Source of the DNA: Syngnathus acus
Lineage: Eukaryota > Chordata > Actinopteri > Syngnathiformes > Syngnathidae
Length of the DNA stretch: 64,000 bases
Direction of reading: 5' to 3'
Assembly (NCBI RefSeq): GCF_901709675.1
Contig: NC_051097.1
Location: 2,096,539 to 2,160,538 of the forward strand
The notes beneath the pieces are model-generated. The model saw only the letters and a list, made by a program, of their open reading frames with translations. It did no database searches and was not told where the DNA came from. The translations under genes and the position numbers were made by a program. This document shows, piece after piece, positions 1 through 62,487 of this stretch (positions are counted from its first letter, which is position 1; the number at the start of each line of letters is the position of its first letter).

Positions 1-26
1 TGTGTGTGTGTGTGTGTGTGTGTGTG
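1..26. repeat. (TG)n microsatellite end
   Basis: A pure TG tract begins at the window edge and ends at base 26; its true length is unknown. It lies in the chd1 intron that follows the last exon seen. Confidence 0.9.
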
Positions 27-357
27 CGAAAGTGTGTGTTGGTTTTTTAGATCCGGGCAAAAATACTGTCTTCTACGGAGTGTACAATGAACCATACTAT
101 ATATTTTAGTTCCATCTTGAAAGCGCTGATTTGGAGAAGAAAAGGAACAAGTGATGTCTCTACCCCAGATGACTGGGTGTAGATTACCTCACCCTATAAT
201 GTGGAATATTTTGCAAATGTTCTTTTAATCCATGCATTCGAGGCTAAGATATTGCAGGAGAAGATGGATCTACAAGAACAGAATATTTTTTAATGGTAAG
301 TCACTTAAAGTGAAAGTGTGAGCTTTGGGGAGATGCTGAGTAACACTATTGCATTTA

Positions 358-16766
<16,409 letters not shown>

Positions 16767-18560
16767 CCTGAAGTCTAGAATGCAGACTTCTGCCACAGTG
16801 CCTCCAATAGTATGTTCACCGTGGTTAAACTGAAATTTGAGATTAAAATTCACATTATAACACGCATTTTACAAAATTAAAAAGAAGTGTACTTTTATCA
16901 ACAAACTCTTGTTTAGCACCATAGCTTTTTCAACTAAATGTCAGGAATGAGTATTGAATATGTTGCTGAACCACAGAATTTGTTTAGATTTTCAAGGTAA
17001 CTGATACACTTTCAATCAAAGCTCATCTATTTATTTTTTTATCTTTAGCGGACGGATTATATCGTAGTAGGCTACTCGACTACCAACTGCATAAACATTT
17101 AAAAAATGCACGTGTTCCTGTACCGCGAGCATAAAAGTCGGTTTGTACTAATATTTCAAGTAACAACAGTACAGTAACAGTAGAACAAGAAATTACAGCG
17201 ACGAGTATGTCGAGTACGGATGCAGCATTAGCCACTATCACTGTTTGCCCCTACGGGCTGGGGCCTGTCAGGCCTGCGCAACAGCAGCGTGTTTACGTCT
17301 CAACAATAGCCCAAAGGCGCTCGAAAACAAGAAAACGGTATAATTAGGTGCATTTAACAAACCCTGTGCAAAAGGCCTTCAGTCGCCCCACTCTCGTGAC
17401 TGTTATTGTTGGGTCGATTTTAGACAGTTAACCAGTTGATGAGAAGAACAGTTTACCTTTATGCTAACCTGCTAAACCGGCTAATGCCAGCGTCGGCTAT
17501 TGGCGGGGGAAGTTGTGTATATAGGGGTAACGCGCCAGACAGACTCTTCAGGATCTAAATTGAGAACCCAAGACTAAGTTTTTAAACACATACGACGCTT
17601 TTTAACTGTATAAATGCGGCCAACAATATACCCACGGGAAAATGCCAATTGGCCAGTTTTAACCTCACTTGCTCAAAGATGACTAGCGTGCCTGTAGACA
17701 ACAGAATAACGTCGACACAACGCGTAAAAATACTTGAAGTATTTCACACAAATGCAATAAATGGTTTACATGAAGTTAACGGTCGCTCGGTAAATGGGTT
17801 ACAGTAGGATGCTAACGTAAATTAAGCATGAGGCTAGCACGGAAGCTAACAAAATGACAAAACTTTGCGCTTCCTCTTCAGAAGGTTGCGCTGCAATATT
17901 TCTTTAGTAATCACGAGAAATATCGAGGCTGTAGCAGCAAGTGGTGCTTTATGCGAATAGGTTTGTCAAGGTGATCATTGGCGGAGTACTTAACATACAA
18001 ATTATTTATTAGAAAGCCCACATATACAAATTAGCTAACCCAACTTCGTCCTCTCCATCTTGTTTTCATCCGCCGCTCACTTCTCGCGACTTTTCATCAT
18101 GTAACGTAAGAATACGCTATCAATAAACTGTGGAATAAGTTATTCTTGCCTTGTTTTAGCTTAGCTCCTCTGATGAAACTGTTGTCAAAGTCCTCTTGCC
18201 GGGTGCACACTTTATTCCTTTTTATACAAACAACAATTAGTGAGATAACAGCTGCAGATAGCTAACGCTGTCTTGCGTTAGCTGGCTAGCTATCTCCCAG
18301 TTTGGGAGAGCAGCCCGTAACGACCCAGTTCAGTGGAGCTTTTGGATTGCCGTTCCCTCCACACCTTTGGGGGGGGAAGAGGCAAAACCTCTTTGCGCCG
18401 AGCGTTGGGTTGAAGTTCCGTGCTTGATGGTCAATCCAGACAGTAAAAAAGCAGGCATGTCATTCCAGGGTCTTCCGACAACCGGCCTCCGCCATGACGC
18501 CGTAGGGTTCACTTCGCTAGGAAACCCCGGACAGTGACGTAACTACAGTGTGCAGCACAA
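16767..18560 (-). promoter_or_regulatory. chd1: chd1 5' leader and probable promoter region
   Basis: Bases 16767-16829 look like 5' UTR of the ATG exon: a pyrimidine-rich CAG acceptor precedes 16829 on the minus strand. Upstream (17000-18560) no coding similarity is visible. The stretch is comparatively CG-rich and repeat-poor at 17200-18100 and 18300-18520, as expected around a housekeeping promoter. A possible non-coding first-exon donor (AGAA then GTGAGC on the minus strand) lies near 18075. Promoter position is inference only. Confidence 0.35.
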
Positions 18561-19399
18561 CAGTGAAACGGCAGAGAGCAACTGATTGTGGAGCCCCTTC
18601 AAACTAACAGTACAACTTCAGCCAAACAAACACATTAATTGTCTAACCCCCATACCAGAAACATCTGCGTATGCTTTGATTTGGCTATTAGAAATTCCGT
18701 TACAAAACAAACGCGTATTTCATTCATGTACTTCTTTTTCTACTCAGTTGGCATACTTGTCCTTTTCACTGTTGTTGTTGTTGTTGTTTAATACTTGATC
18801 GCAAATCTTGCATATTTTACATTGATAGTGTTGTACTGCATTTTATACTAATAATCCATTTGCTGCCATCCGCCAAAGCAGAGTCGCCTTTTGAATTATC
18901 TTTCGTGACCCATCGTCTTCCCAAATGCTGTGTTCTCAAGTACAACACCGTCCTCTTCAGGGGTCTGTTAGTCATTACAGTGGTTTACAAACCAAAACTT
19001 CATAGACGACGAGTTGCCCTTTTCAATGCCTGCCTGTTCAAAAACATACCTAATGAATATATACACCGCTGGCAGTTGGATTCTACTGAAACCAGTTGAT
19101 TGGTTGCATTTTGAGGTTTATAAGTACAGGCATGCAGGTAATCTTTTAAAAATGTGTGCACTTACCGGTCGGCCCCAACACTTTCTTCAGCATTGTGTCA
19201 TTTCTCCATAAGTACCTTTTTGTCATTTTGTGAAGTTTAACCCAATCTTCAGCCTCTACTTTACAGGATACTGGGGTTAGGGGAAATCTAATGAATGATT
19301 AATTAATTAATTTAAAAAATATATATATGGCATTATTATCGCCATCTACAGGTTATTCTATGTACATTCAAACGAGCAGTGAACAGTAGGTACAGTTAA

Positions 19400-19664
19400 G
19401 TGAAGATTTGAGCGCGCGGCTTCTGCACCAACATCATTGGTTGACCGAATCAGCTCGTGTTAGTGCGTCTGGCCCAATAGGAAGTGGCCGAGGAATCCAG
19501 AAGCTATGGGACGGAAGCATCGACAAGAGTCCCAGCACCAGTGATGGGATGCCACTGCTTATCTGCTCTATTTACATCACACAGTAAGGCTGATCACGGA
19601 CAAATGAATTCGTATTAAGATGATTGCCGACTGGTCCCAAATGTCCTGGGCGACATTTCATGAC
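19400..19664 (+). promoter_or_regulatory. Candidate syk first exon / promoter
   Basis: This repeat-free stretch carries two CCAAT-type boxes (CATTGG near 19434 and CCCAAT near 19473) and ends at a good donor (CATGAC then GTGAGTATG) after 19664. It is the best candidate I see for a transcription start in the divergent interval, but the assignment to syk is a guess. Confidence 0.25.
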
Positions 19665-20410
19665 GTGAGTATGACCTCTATTCTTATCCACATGTACAGT
19701 ATAATACGGTTTATTTCAAAAGGCCTTCCACCAGATGTCAGTCGTTTCCCACTTAAACGGGTCACATTGGGCGCAGCAACGTGAGGCAAGTAAATATGAC
19801 TGGAATAAAACGTGACAGAAGAAATGATCATTACCAAAAGCTGTTTTGATTTTACAAATATGTAAAATGTGACAGTTTTGTTGATTGAGTACATCAATAG
19901 AGACCGATTCAAGTGAGCTTTAGTAATTACTGTCTTGTCCCTTCCGATTTATGCCATGTGAAGGTACGCAAAGCATAGTACACAGTCGACACTTTAAACA
20001 CGTGTTAATGTTTTTAATATTAAATAGCTTGCACGTACTTCAGATCACTTTTCCAACCAATGTCTGGAGTATATTGTGTGCTGTCAAAGACAAGGCGTGA
20101 CAAAGATAAGGCGTAAATTATCCACTTATGTACACTTAATTGGTAGAAAAAGAAAATAATTTACTACAATTTAACTTTCCTTATTTGTCTGCGTCAGCAG
20201 CTAAAAGTTGTCTACGCCAGCAGCTAATAGTGACAGGCAGAAAAATTAAATCGAGTTATCAATAAACATGACGCTATCAAGTACTCTTGTGACACCAAGG
20301 TAGAGCAACTTGGGGTTCAGTATTTATATTATCTTAATTACATTTGTATTATATATTATATATTACCTTTAAAATGCAATATATAATACAAATGTAAGAT
20401 AATAAATAAT

Positions 20411-20520
<110 letters not shown>

Positions 20521-20872
20521 AATCTTTTTTTCTACTTTAAATAAACATTTGCAGTGGACTGAGAATGGCAGATGGTGGAAGTGATAATGGAGAGTTGCTA
20601 TAGGCTGATGCTAACCTGACAGATGGTGTAAGGCTGGGAGGTCATGAATTGGGGAAAGTGCAGAATGTGCAATATGATTTAATTTTAGAGTTAGTTTTAA
20701 GTCCACCTTTAACTCAAAAAGGTCCAAGCACCCTTGTTTACATGCAAAAAGTGAAAGCCAGATAAATAATGTATTTTTCAGGGGAAGTGAAAATGAACAA
20801 CTGAAATTATAGTCACACGTCCACAGCGTGCACATGCTCTCAAAAGTGGGAATTTGGCTTTGGTCAGAATGA

Positions 20873-20904
20873 GTGAGTGAGTGAGTGAGTGAGTGAGTGA
20901 GTGA
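20873..20904. repeat. (GAGT)n microsatellite
   Basis: About eight GAGT units in tandem. Confidence 0.9.
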
Positions 20905-21300
20905 ATTTAGGATCAGTGACCCGTCAGTCACATGACTGATAAATTGAGACCAAAATTCAGGTCCATTGCTCATGTCTTTCCTTCTTGGTATGGTGTTAAC
21001 CACTTAAATCAATGCAGTCATTGTGTGCAATATGTTATGCCATTTGTGCAGTATATCATGCCATTTATGCATCTAATTTTTAGAACTAGAAATGAGCAGA
21101 TTTTAAAACCATCAGTATTTTAATGTGTTTGTTTTGTTTTTTGCATGGTCTCAGTGTGAATGTCCGAATAAGTAGTCTTGTGTCAATACTGTGACTTTAC
21201 TTCACTGTGCCTCACCCCAACGTTAGCTCGGATAAAAAAAAACGATAAAGTGAACCTCAGGAACCTCTAAACCTTAATATCTAGGCAAATCACAGATTAA

Positions 21301-21883
21301 GGGTGTATTCAGACCTTACTGTTTAGTCCACTTTAAAAGGACTAGGGTTCGTTCTAACGCCTTTTGTGCAGGTGTGAATACACGCAAACGAATCCTGGTG
21401 CGGATTAAAGAACCGGATTGAGATCCACTTTTTAAAGTGATCTCGGTTCGCTTCCAAACGGACTCTGGTGCGGTTCGCTTCAGGTGCGAATACAAACAGC
21501 GTAGATCCGAACCAACTCCATGTTGTGTAGCATGTGGGTCAGGACACGCAGAGCAAAACGTCTCCTTTGGATTACTGCGCGCATTCGCCGACGCTGTTCC
21601 AAAATTTGAGAGAGTCCCGAAACATGCGTTGAATGAGCTGCTCTTGACACTGAAAATGATTTTGCAGAGCAGGAATGCAGCACGTAGGACTCGCATAATT
21701 TCCTCCATTTCCGGGTCTGTGCTCTGTGTGCCACCGGTCATTGCTGTCCAATGGGAGCACAGATCGTCACAAGCGTGGATGTGTTTACAAAATGTACTTC
21801 ACTTGCAAAATGTAAAAATTAGTTCCGCTTTTGGCCCGGACCAAATAAGCGGACTAAAGGTTTTTTCTGATCTGAATACACCC
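21301..21883. mobile_element. PIF/Harbinger-like MITE
   Basis: Inverted ends GGGTGTATTCAGACC / TCTGAATACACCC are bordered by a 3-bp TAA duplication (21298-21300, 21884-21886), the usual mark of PIF/Harbinger. Several internal GGACTAAA/TTTAGTCC-type short inverted phrases occur. The long ORFs seen on both strands here are by-products of its base composition, not genes. Confidence 0.7.
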
Positions 21884-22061
21884 TAAAATGTCTCTTTTCG
21901 TATAGATGAGACTTGGGATTATGTTTCTTTTATACTAATTTATAGAACACCAATGACATTTAACAGAAACCCAAATTAGCACGCAATTTGATAATGGTAC
22001 GAATATGTTGAAAACCAGCCAGCCTTATTCTCATAAAATGTTCCTTTTTCCTTAAAAATAA

Positions 22062-22262
<201 letters not shown>

Positions 22263-22748
22263 TTATTATTAAGCACTAACACCGTGGAGCTCGTATGCAA
22301 ACCACACTTTAAGACAGATGGATTTAACTGGTGTAAAAGCAACTTGAGGAAGTAAAAGTTTTTTTCATTGAGGGTTGGCGATTGACATAGATACATATAG
22401 TTTTAAATGTCACAGAGTGATTGCAATCTGTGCCAGTTTATGTGGGCAGCAACACTTAGAAACAATGTTTGAGCCCCCGCAGATATACATACACTGTATG
22501 CATTCTTGGGGTAAATGTAGCAAACTACTTCAGTAAAACAATGCACCATTCTGATGTACAAATTCTTGTAGCATTGTAATGGTGTAGGATGAAAAAAGCC
22601 TTCAAATGGAATAATTGACAGCTCCTCTGATCTCAAAGCATCATTCCTGTGTGAATTTAAACCTGAGTAGAGAGTACTTGTAAAACATACTTTACAAGAA
22701 GTGAGAATTGAAGATTGTGAAATGAAATGAAGTCATCTGGCACTTCTT

Positions 22749-22804
22749 GGATGGATGGATGGATGGATGGATGGATGGATGGATGGATGGATGGATGGAT
22801 GGAC
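22749..22804. repeat. (GGAT)n microsatellite
   Basis: About thirteen ATGG units, followed at once by a LINE-like tail; such runs often mark LINE 3' ends. Confidence 0.9.
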
Positions 22805-22879
22805 GACTGACTGACCCTAATTTTATTCAGTTTTCTGTCAGAAAGTAAGAAAACAATCTTATGTACGTACTGAACATCG

Positions 22880-22999
22880 CTTTACATGTTGTCCTGAATG
22901 TTGTTAGCTACCTAAATGTTGTACAGGGAACGAGATGTACCGGAGTCAAATTCCTTGTTTGGCATGCTCGAACATGGCAAATAAAAATTGATTTGATTT
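22880..22999 (+). mobile_element. LINE 3' tail fragment
   Basis: It shares the phrases GTTGTTAGCTACCTAAATGTTG, TCAAATTCCTTGTTTGGCA and CTCGAACATGGCAAATAAAA (each in part) with 51660-51755, where the same tail ends a LINE inside the DIRS element. It ends in an ATTTGATTT-type tail. Confidence 0.55.
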
Positions 23000-23009
23000 A
23001 TTTATTTTT

Positions 23010-23345
23010 TTCCCACAGTAAAAGTCATCTTTTCGAACCGCTTATCCTCATAAGGGTCACAAGCATGCTGAAACCTAGCCCAGGTGGTACACCCTGAACT
23101 GGTCGCTAGTCAATCGCAGGGCAAACATAGACAAACAAGCATTCACACTCACAATTGTGCCTACTACAGGCAATCTGGAGTGATCAATAGGCCTACCGTG
23201 CCTGTTTTCAAAATGTGAGAGGAAACCGGGGTGCCCGGAGGAAACCCACGCAGGCACGGGGACAACATGCAAATTCCACACAGGAAGGCCGGAGCCAGAA
23301 TCAAAGCCTGAACCTCTGAACTGTGAGGCAGACGTGCTAACCAGT
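23010..23345 (-). mobile_element. Degenerate SINE-like dispersed repeat
   Basis: This is the common fish repeat with CCGCTTATCCTCA, CAGGGCAAACATAGACAAAC, GGAGGAAACCCACGCAGGCA and, at its right end, GAGGCAGACGTGCTAACCA. The right end, read on the minus strand, resembles a tRNA head (GTTAGCACGTCTGCCTCAC then a decayed B-box). Confidence 0.5.
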
Positions 23346-23749
23346 CAGGGATAAGTGTAAAGTTCTTGGATGTCGCGTACCCCCATTTGATAACCACTGC
23401 TCTACAAAACTAGTGAATTACAATTAAATTCCAAAGTAGGTTTGATTTATGGATTATTGAAAATGTATTGCACTAATATCAAAGACAGATCTTTCTGATT
23501 GTAGTTGTGGAAAGAGGTCATCTCCCAATCCTCAATATCATCAAGCATCTCACAGTATCCTTGAGCAAGACACTGAACTGCCATTTGCTGTCAGCATTAA
23601 TTAGGAATTATTCTGAACTGAGGGAACATGCAAACAAGTAGAAAAGTGCTGTGTATAGTACATTAAATCTATTGATTGCTGCATCTTAGTTTTCTTTGAT
23701 TCAGTCGATCTTTACTTTTTACTGCCATAATGTGTTTCTTGTTTTTCAG

Positions 23750-24003
23750 TTGTTCTATTGCTCCCTGATTGGTCGTGACATGTTGTTCAGTGTTATCAGA
23801 AAAGGGGGAAGTTAAAGCATCCATTTGTCAAGGAAGTCTCTGAAATAAGGAAGCTTCAGACTGCCTGTGGTCATGTTTCAACTGCAAAGATCTTGGTCGT
23901 TACTAGCTGAATTGGACCATGTTGCTTACAGTGTTGGTGTTGAATTGTCTGAAAACATGAAAAGGATCCATTCTTATTGAAATTCCTCACAACTGGTCAT
24001 AGA
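23750..24003 (+). other. syk: Probable syk 5' UTR exon
   Basis: A strong acceptor (TTTCTTGTTTTTCAG) ends at 23749 and a strong donor (AGA then GTAAGTA) follows 24003, about 1 kb before the coding exon, which has its own acceptor at 25050 (coding exon transcript part starts 25051). The interval has no long ORF and no obvious repeat, so a non-coding leader exon is the simplest reading. Not confirmed by transcript data. Confidence 0.5.
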
Positions 24004-25050
24004 GTAAGTAAAAAAAAATCTGTTTATTCTATGTTTATATGATTCAAGCTCGTCTTCATCGGTTTCATACACCATATAACAATCATTCTGCGCAATGCTG
24101 GGTAGGAGATATCATTATACTTCCTTTTAACCATTTGTTTCTGTTATTACTGTATTAGAAAACTACAAAACTATATTGATATTTAAATGTTATTGATGTT
24201 TCTTTTGCTAACCACAAATACATTGAATTTCTCTCCATTAAGAGAAAGCCAATGATTGTCCAGCTTTTTTTGTTTAAAAAAATCTGTCTTTACTTCCCGT
24301 GACAAATATTGTTTTGATTAATAATTTTTGTGATGTTTTCTATACGGACACATTTAAGAAATTATTGTTTTACCAAGGAAATCCAATCTGGATTTTGCAA
24401 CCTGCTATGGGCTGCCCAAATTGGATAGGATGTTATTATTCGGGCCCTTTTTTAAACAATAACTTCTGCTCACAAGTTTAGTGACCCTTTTGTAAGGCGT
24501 CAAAGATGTCATTAAGTCACCCACAGAAAACAAGCTTTGTGTTCACCCGTGCTGGAGACACGTGATCTTTTTCTCGAACGGTAATTTTTTCAGATAGGTT
24601 ACACAACAAAGTAAATCTTTTGTGAATGTATAATAATAATAATACCCCTGCACAAACGCCATGACTTGTCAACTTGGCTCGGTAGGACAGCTACGCCTCC
24701 CACTGATGATATTCCTTTCCTTTGCCAGCTCCATCTGGCTTTGTTTGAAGGGCAAGGGACTTATAGTCCTTGTCATGCATTTGGTCAAAATAGATGATTT
24801 TCTTTTTTGAATGGCATGAGGGCAGGGACATTCCATGGAGACTCTCTGCGTTAATGTCAAAATATCCAGGACAGAAATTTCAATGCGTGAATTTTTTGTG
24901 AGTATGAAGTCAGTAGCTCTCTGTAATTTACTTAATTAACTGCATCATCTAATTTTGTTTAGTTTGGCATTTGTTTTCTTCATTTGATCTAAATTTCAAT
25001 TACCACCTGTAAAACAAACTGCATTGCAATGACATTTATTTTTATTTTAG
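24004..25050. other. syk leader intron, nothing recognised
   Basis: This is the intron between the probable leader exon and the ATG exon. No repeat with clear ends and no coding similarity was seen; the short ORFs are AT-rich and unremarkable. Confidence 0.5.
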
Positions 25051-25104
25051 GTGAATTATTTTGGGAGTGGACCTTTTAAAGGCACCCACCATCATTGAGC
25101 CAAG

Positions 25105-44339
<19,235 letters not shown>

Positions 44340-44458
44340 ATAGAAACACAAATGTTGTGCTAATATAGAAATTTCATCGACTTAATTTCAAGATCTGTTG
44401 ATTTCATACTGAACTATTGTATAGTAAAATGAGTAAGAAATACATGTTCTGCTTCTGC

Positions 44459-44474
44459 AATAAAATTGAATAAA
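44459..44474 (+). terminator. syk: syk polyadenylation signals
   Basis: Two AATAAA hexamers (44459-44464 and 44469-44474) lie about 120 bases after the syk stop codon, a usual distance for a short 3' UTR. Confidence 0.75.
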
Positions 44475-44589
44475 ATCACAGCACACCCCAAATTGTATTA
44501 TTTATAATCTCTATTATTGCCAGAACGTAGCAGAAAAGCAGAAGAAATTCCATGCATCCATCTAAGTTTTAATTATTTAAAGGAGACAT

Positions 44590-45430
44590 CTCATGGAAAA
44601 TTAAATTTTTTTGCTTTTAAAATAATTTTCTTGTGTATTTGGAGTCTCCAGGAGTGTAGAAAAGTGTAATATATCCCTCCAGAGATACTTTTGTGATTTT
44701 ATGATTATGGAGGGTTATTTTTTACACCGTTCAGATTTCTCAGTTTTCCATTATGTAATTTTATCTATTACAGCACATCCGTTGGGGCGGGACAAACCAA
44801 ACAAGGTAATGGGTGTTGCCAAACAGTTTCTCAAATCCGCTATATTTATTACTTGGAGAGACTTTTGTTGTCCAAACAACTCAAGTACGCCGAAGTGGAG
44901 AGATCAAAATGTTCCGTTGTTGGATGCATCAATCCAAGCAACTCATGGAACCGTCCCCCAACATCAGAACCTCAAAGAAGTGCCTGGTCAAATTTCATTT
45001 TTACAGCAATGTTCCTACGACTGTGGGCAAAGTCCTGCTTGTTCAAGTAGTGTTTCAGAAATCTTTTGTTAGTATAGACTCTATACTAACAAAGAGTTAT
45101 ACTATAGAGGATTCCCTGAAAGACTTTGTTTCGTTGATGGTTCAGTTCCTTCAATCTATGGAAACGACGGACACATTTAGTAGACAAACCAGTTAGCTGA
45201 ACGCCACGTATTCAGCCAAAGTTAGCTTGGGGAATGCTGGCTTCTGTCCAGCCAGAAACAGAGCTCCACATTGCATGCGGATTGCGCTCGTTGAAATGAC
45301 CGCTTTGAGTGTATCAACTTCTGATGGACCTTGAAAATTTCAGGGCACCCATAAACCTAGTGAAAATATGCAGTGTAGAAAATAAATAGATGGCTGAATG
45401 GATGACCTTTGAAAAATTCAGAGTACCTGA
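44590..45430 (+). mobile_element. Degraded DNA-transposon remnant with THAP-like finger
   Basis: From about 44899 the plus strand reads ERSKCSVVGCINPSNSWNRP and WSNFIF, resembling the CxxxxC start of the THAP-like zinc finger found in some transposon-encoded proteins; it is then broken by shifts and stops. Around it lie repeat-like AT-rich sequences. It is located in the convergent syk/auh interval and the family is uncertain. Confidence 0.4.
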
Positions 45431-46370
45431 GCTCCATTTCGGGAGCTGACCCTCTAGCCAACTGTGGAGGCATAAATTAAGGTGCATCATCTTTGGATAC
45501 ATGTTGGCGAGGTGGACTTGAGAAAAAGATAAGTCACGCTAACCCCTATAGACTGAAATTAAATACATAACGACCTACAAACAATACAGCTTCCTTATTC
45601 CCTCATAAGTGAGCCATACAGAGGCTAATCGTCAAGATACTGTATATTTAAAGATTTCAGTGGGCATAAGTAGAGATGTCCACATACATTGTGGAGCTGT
45701 TTTTGGACATAATTAGCAATGTATGTACAATGATTTTGAATGGACAAATTGTGTCACATTCCTCTGCTGACTACCACCAAAACATGGGAAGACGGAATGG
45801 GTGGGGCCATATTGATGAGGAGAAGCAGAAGAAAACAATATATTTGAATTATCAAGAAAACTGTATCCAAGTGTGTTTTTGTTTTACACTGGTTGTATTA
45901 AAGCAAGTTTATAACTCTACAAACCTATTTGTAGAAATGCCCCGGGGCGCAGTCGTATTGCCTGAAAGAGGGGGAGCCAGACACTGGCACTTTCTTCCAC
46001 ACTAAAAAGGACTGATAAATTGTATAAGAAAATTATGAGCAAAATTAGCACGACTTTGTTCAAAATGCATTGATTACTATTTTATGTTAAGGGTAGAAGT
46101 AAAAATAATCTCCAATCAACCAATTATTAACATTGGGGCTAACATTGGAGTCCACAAAACCGAGTGACAGCCTTGCTACTTATGCTTTTTTGCAGACTGG
46201 TTAGCTGCCGTGCTTGTTAGTAATGATCAAGAGTTAAAACGTGTCATCTCACAGTACACAAGTGGTCGATTTCATCACAACTGTATGTGTCAGACCTTTA
46301 TCCATCTGGGAAGTGCCACACTAAAGAAGGATTACAATAATAATCAGTCCAGATGAGTTTGAGATTTATT
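45431..46370. other. syk/auh convergent interval, no gene seen
   Basis: No coding similarity or intact element was recognised. A TTTATT (minus-strand AATAAA) at 46375-46380 just to the right is a candidate distal auh poly(A) signal. Confidence 0.4.
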
Positions 46371-46528
46371 TGCAGTAGTTATGAACAAAAACACTGCTAC
46401 ATACCTAAATTAATAGACAGCACATAATAAAATATATTATATAACACATTGAGTTGAAACCTAGATGTCCATGTGCACCCATTCATCAAGTATAAACTCA
46501 TGTTATCTTCATTATTGTATTCCAAGTA

Positions 46529-47220
46529 CAGTCAAACCTCGGTTTTCGACCACAATCCGTTCCAGAAGGCGGTTCTAGAAGTGAAATTGTTGAATTCCGA
46601 ATCTATTTTTCCCATTACAAATAATGGAAAAAAATGTAATCCGTTCCAAAACTAAAAAAACCCAAACACCTTTTTTAAGCATTTTTTCATTTGCGCATTT
46701 TTGTCCGATCGCGCAACTGCAGCGCACTGCCGAACGCGCAACCGTAGCATGCCGCCGACCGCGCAACTGCACCGCGCTGGTCGCATTATTGTGACAGAGC
46801 CGTCGCTGAAATTTAGAAAATATTTTTAAAGTCCTGATGTACTTTACCAAATTTAAGTGGACCTCAGTGCGCAGGGAGCTTAATTTGGTCCGATCGCGTA
46901 ACCGCAGCGCGCCGGGCGCTCACTATCGCATTGCTATAAGAGCGTTTTTGTGTTTTAGGATGGCTTTACTGCTCCCACTTGCTTTCTTTGGAGGCATGAT
47001 TAGGGGTTAATACAATCCTCAAAGTAACGAAAATACAATAACGAACGGAGTCAGTCGGCATCCGGGCCGCACGGTTGGGTTTTCTTGGGTCTTTTCGGCT
47101 CATCTCGCGAGGTTCGACCTCCGAATTTTGTTTGACAACCGAAGCAAAAAAATCTCAAATTTTTCGTTCGAATTCCGATTTGTTCGAGAACTGGGGCGTT
47201 CGAAAACCGAGGTTTGACTG
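46529..47220. mobile_element. Tigger/pogo-like TA-flanked element
   Basis: Ends CAGTCAAACCTCGGTTTTCG / CGAAAACCGAGGTTTGACTG are perfect inverted copies bordered by TA (46527-46528, 47221-47222). The length is 692 bp with internal CGATCGCGCAACTGCAGCGC-like repeats; no transposase remains. It lies downstream of auh, possibly in its 3' UTR. Confidence 0.9.
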
Positions 47221-47960
47221 TACTCTTTTTTCCAAACTATAAGTCGCAGTTTTGTGCGACTTTTGTCAAAAAACGTTATTCGCGGACTAACACACATGCG
47301 CGCATATTGAGGAAAAACGTATATTTGAATTCTACATTCGGAATTGCAACACAAAATGTTGGCTTTTTTGTTTCATGTATTTTTTTTAATGCAGACTAAT
47401 TGTAATGTTCCGATCAGTGACTGTGACAAAAAGTGTGGCATAAACTGTAAAACAGGTCACAGACAAAACAATTTTCACTTCCTATGACTCCATGCAAGCT
47501 CCATGCAAACTGTAAGGGATGTGGTATGAGCATACTCCAATATTTCTCTCTCTGTAGTGTTTGAGAGGAAACATTGCACGAGTGACACCACAGTCATTTA
47601 GCAATCATTGCTTTGGTTTGCAAAATGGCTATGACAATTCTCAGGTCACAGTGTTTTTGATAGACAGAAACCCAAGTAAAGAAAAAAAAATCCTATTGAT
47701 ACATCATTCAAGAAGCAATAACTAAATCATACTAATTTATGGCTTTTTGCATTGGGAACTAAAAGAAATTACTGGACATTACTTGAATAATATGCTATGG
47801 TCACTAAAACAAGGATCAAGCAGTATCAAACATAATCCTGCCCTTCAAGTACTGTGCAGGCAAATGCACTGTCGTGTACAATTTCACCTCTAAGCATGTC
47901 GGAAGCAGTGGTACAAGAAATTAAGGCAAAAGTCTTGAACATTCTGAGGAGCACAATGAC

Positions 47961-61823
<13,863 letters not shown>

Positions 61824-62395
61824 ATTTACGAAGCGTACCTATGACTTTGAACTCTGACCTTAGTCACGTGACATCACGTGATACTTGCCACCAGTTCAGA
61901 AGTGATAACGAAACGAGAGTTGTAACAATGCAAGTGTAAAACGAGAATAGGCTGTGCTAAAACTCATTCGGCTACTTCTTTTCAAGCCTTAATGTTGCGA
62001 GCTGCCCACCAGCATAGACAATAATCCAGAGATTCCAGACAGATATTGAAAAACTAGCATAAGTCAATAAAAGTACAATAATTCGTATGCTTTATTAATT
62101 GTATAAGAAAACACTAAGGTAAAATATAAAATATATAGAAAAAAGCTGGTGAGTAAGCATGGAGATTTTACACTGCATACAACTCCTTATAATAAACAAT
62201 ATATTTATGCATAAAAAAATCACAGGTGTGGCCCTATTACTCATTAGAAATGGGCGTTTTAAAGGGGAGGGGCAAATCGAGCCCAACATTGGCACTTGTG
62301 ATAGAACTGTATTAAAAAAATGCTGTCAGTGTTACCATACCCCCAGGAAAAAAAACAAAAACAGAAGAGCTTTAACGGTATTTTGGAACACTTAC
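61824..62395 (-). promoter_or_regulatory. auh: auh upstream region
   Basis: The start codon of auh is preceded on the minus strand by a repeat-free stretch with two CACGTG/TCACGTGA-type E-box sequences near 61864 and 61877, which are plausible promoter elements. No other gene was recognised, apart from the uncertain open stretch near 62095-62309 that might belong to the orphan exon. Confidence 0.4.
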
Positions 62396-62487
62396 TGATG
62401 GCCACTTTTTGGGCAGAGTCTGCTTGATTTGACACATCAGAGATCACAACTTCTCCATTGCATTGGAATTCATTGTAAATGCTATTG
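62396..62487 (-). other. Orphan exon-like stretch, gene unknown
   Basis: On the minus strand an acceptor (TTTATTTTAAG) precedes 62487 and a good donor (ATCA then GTAAGTG) follows 62396. The 92 bases between are fully open (one base, 30 codons, one base), reading NSIYNEFQCNGEVVISDVS and on to QKVAI. I do not recognise the protein. It lies between ncaph2 and auh, outside both ORFs. It could be an exon of an unrecognised gene, an alternative 3' exon of ncaph2, an upstream exon of auh, or chance. A second acceptor (AATACAG) near 62309 would join in phase to an open stretch that ends near 62095. Confidence 0.35.

Noticed and set aside
21437-21886. 149-residue plus-strand ORF and overlapping minus-strand ORFs
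   Set aside because: They lie wholly inside a Harbinger-like MITE with clear ends and TAA duplication; there is no protein similarity and both strands are open by composition.
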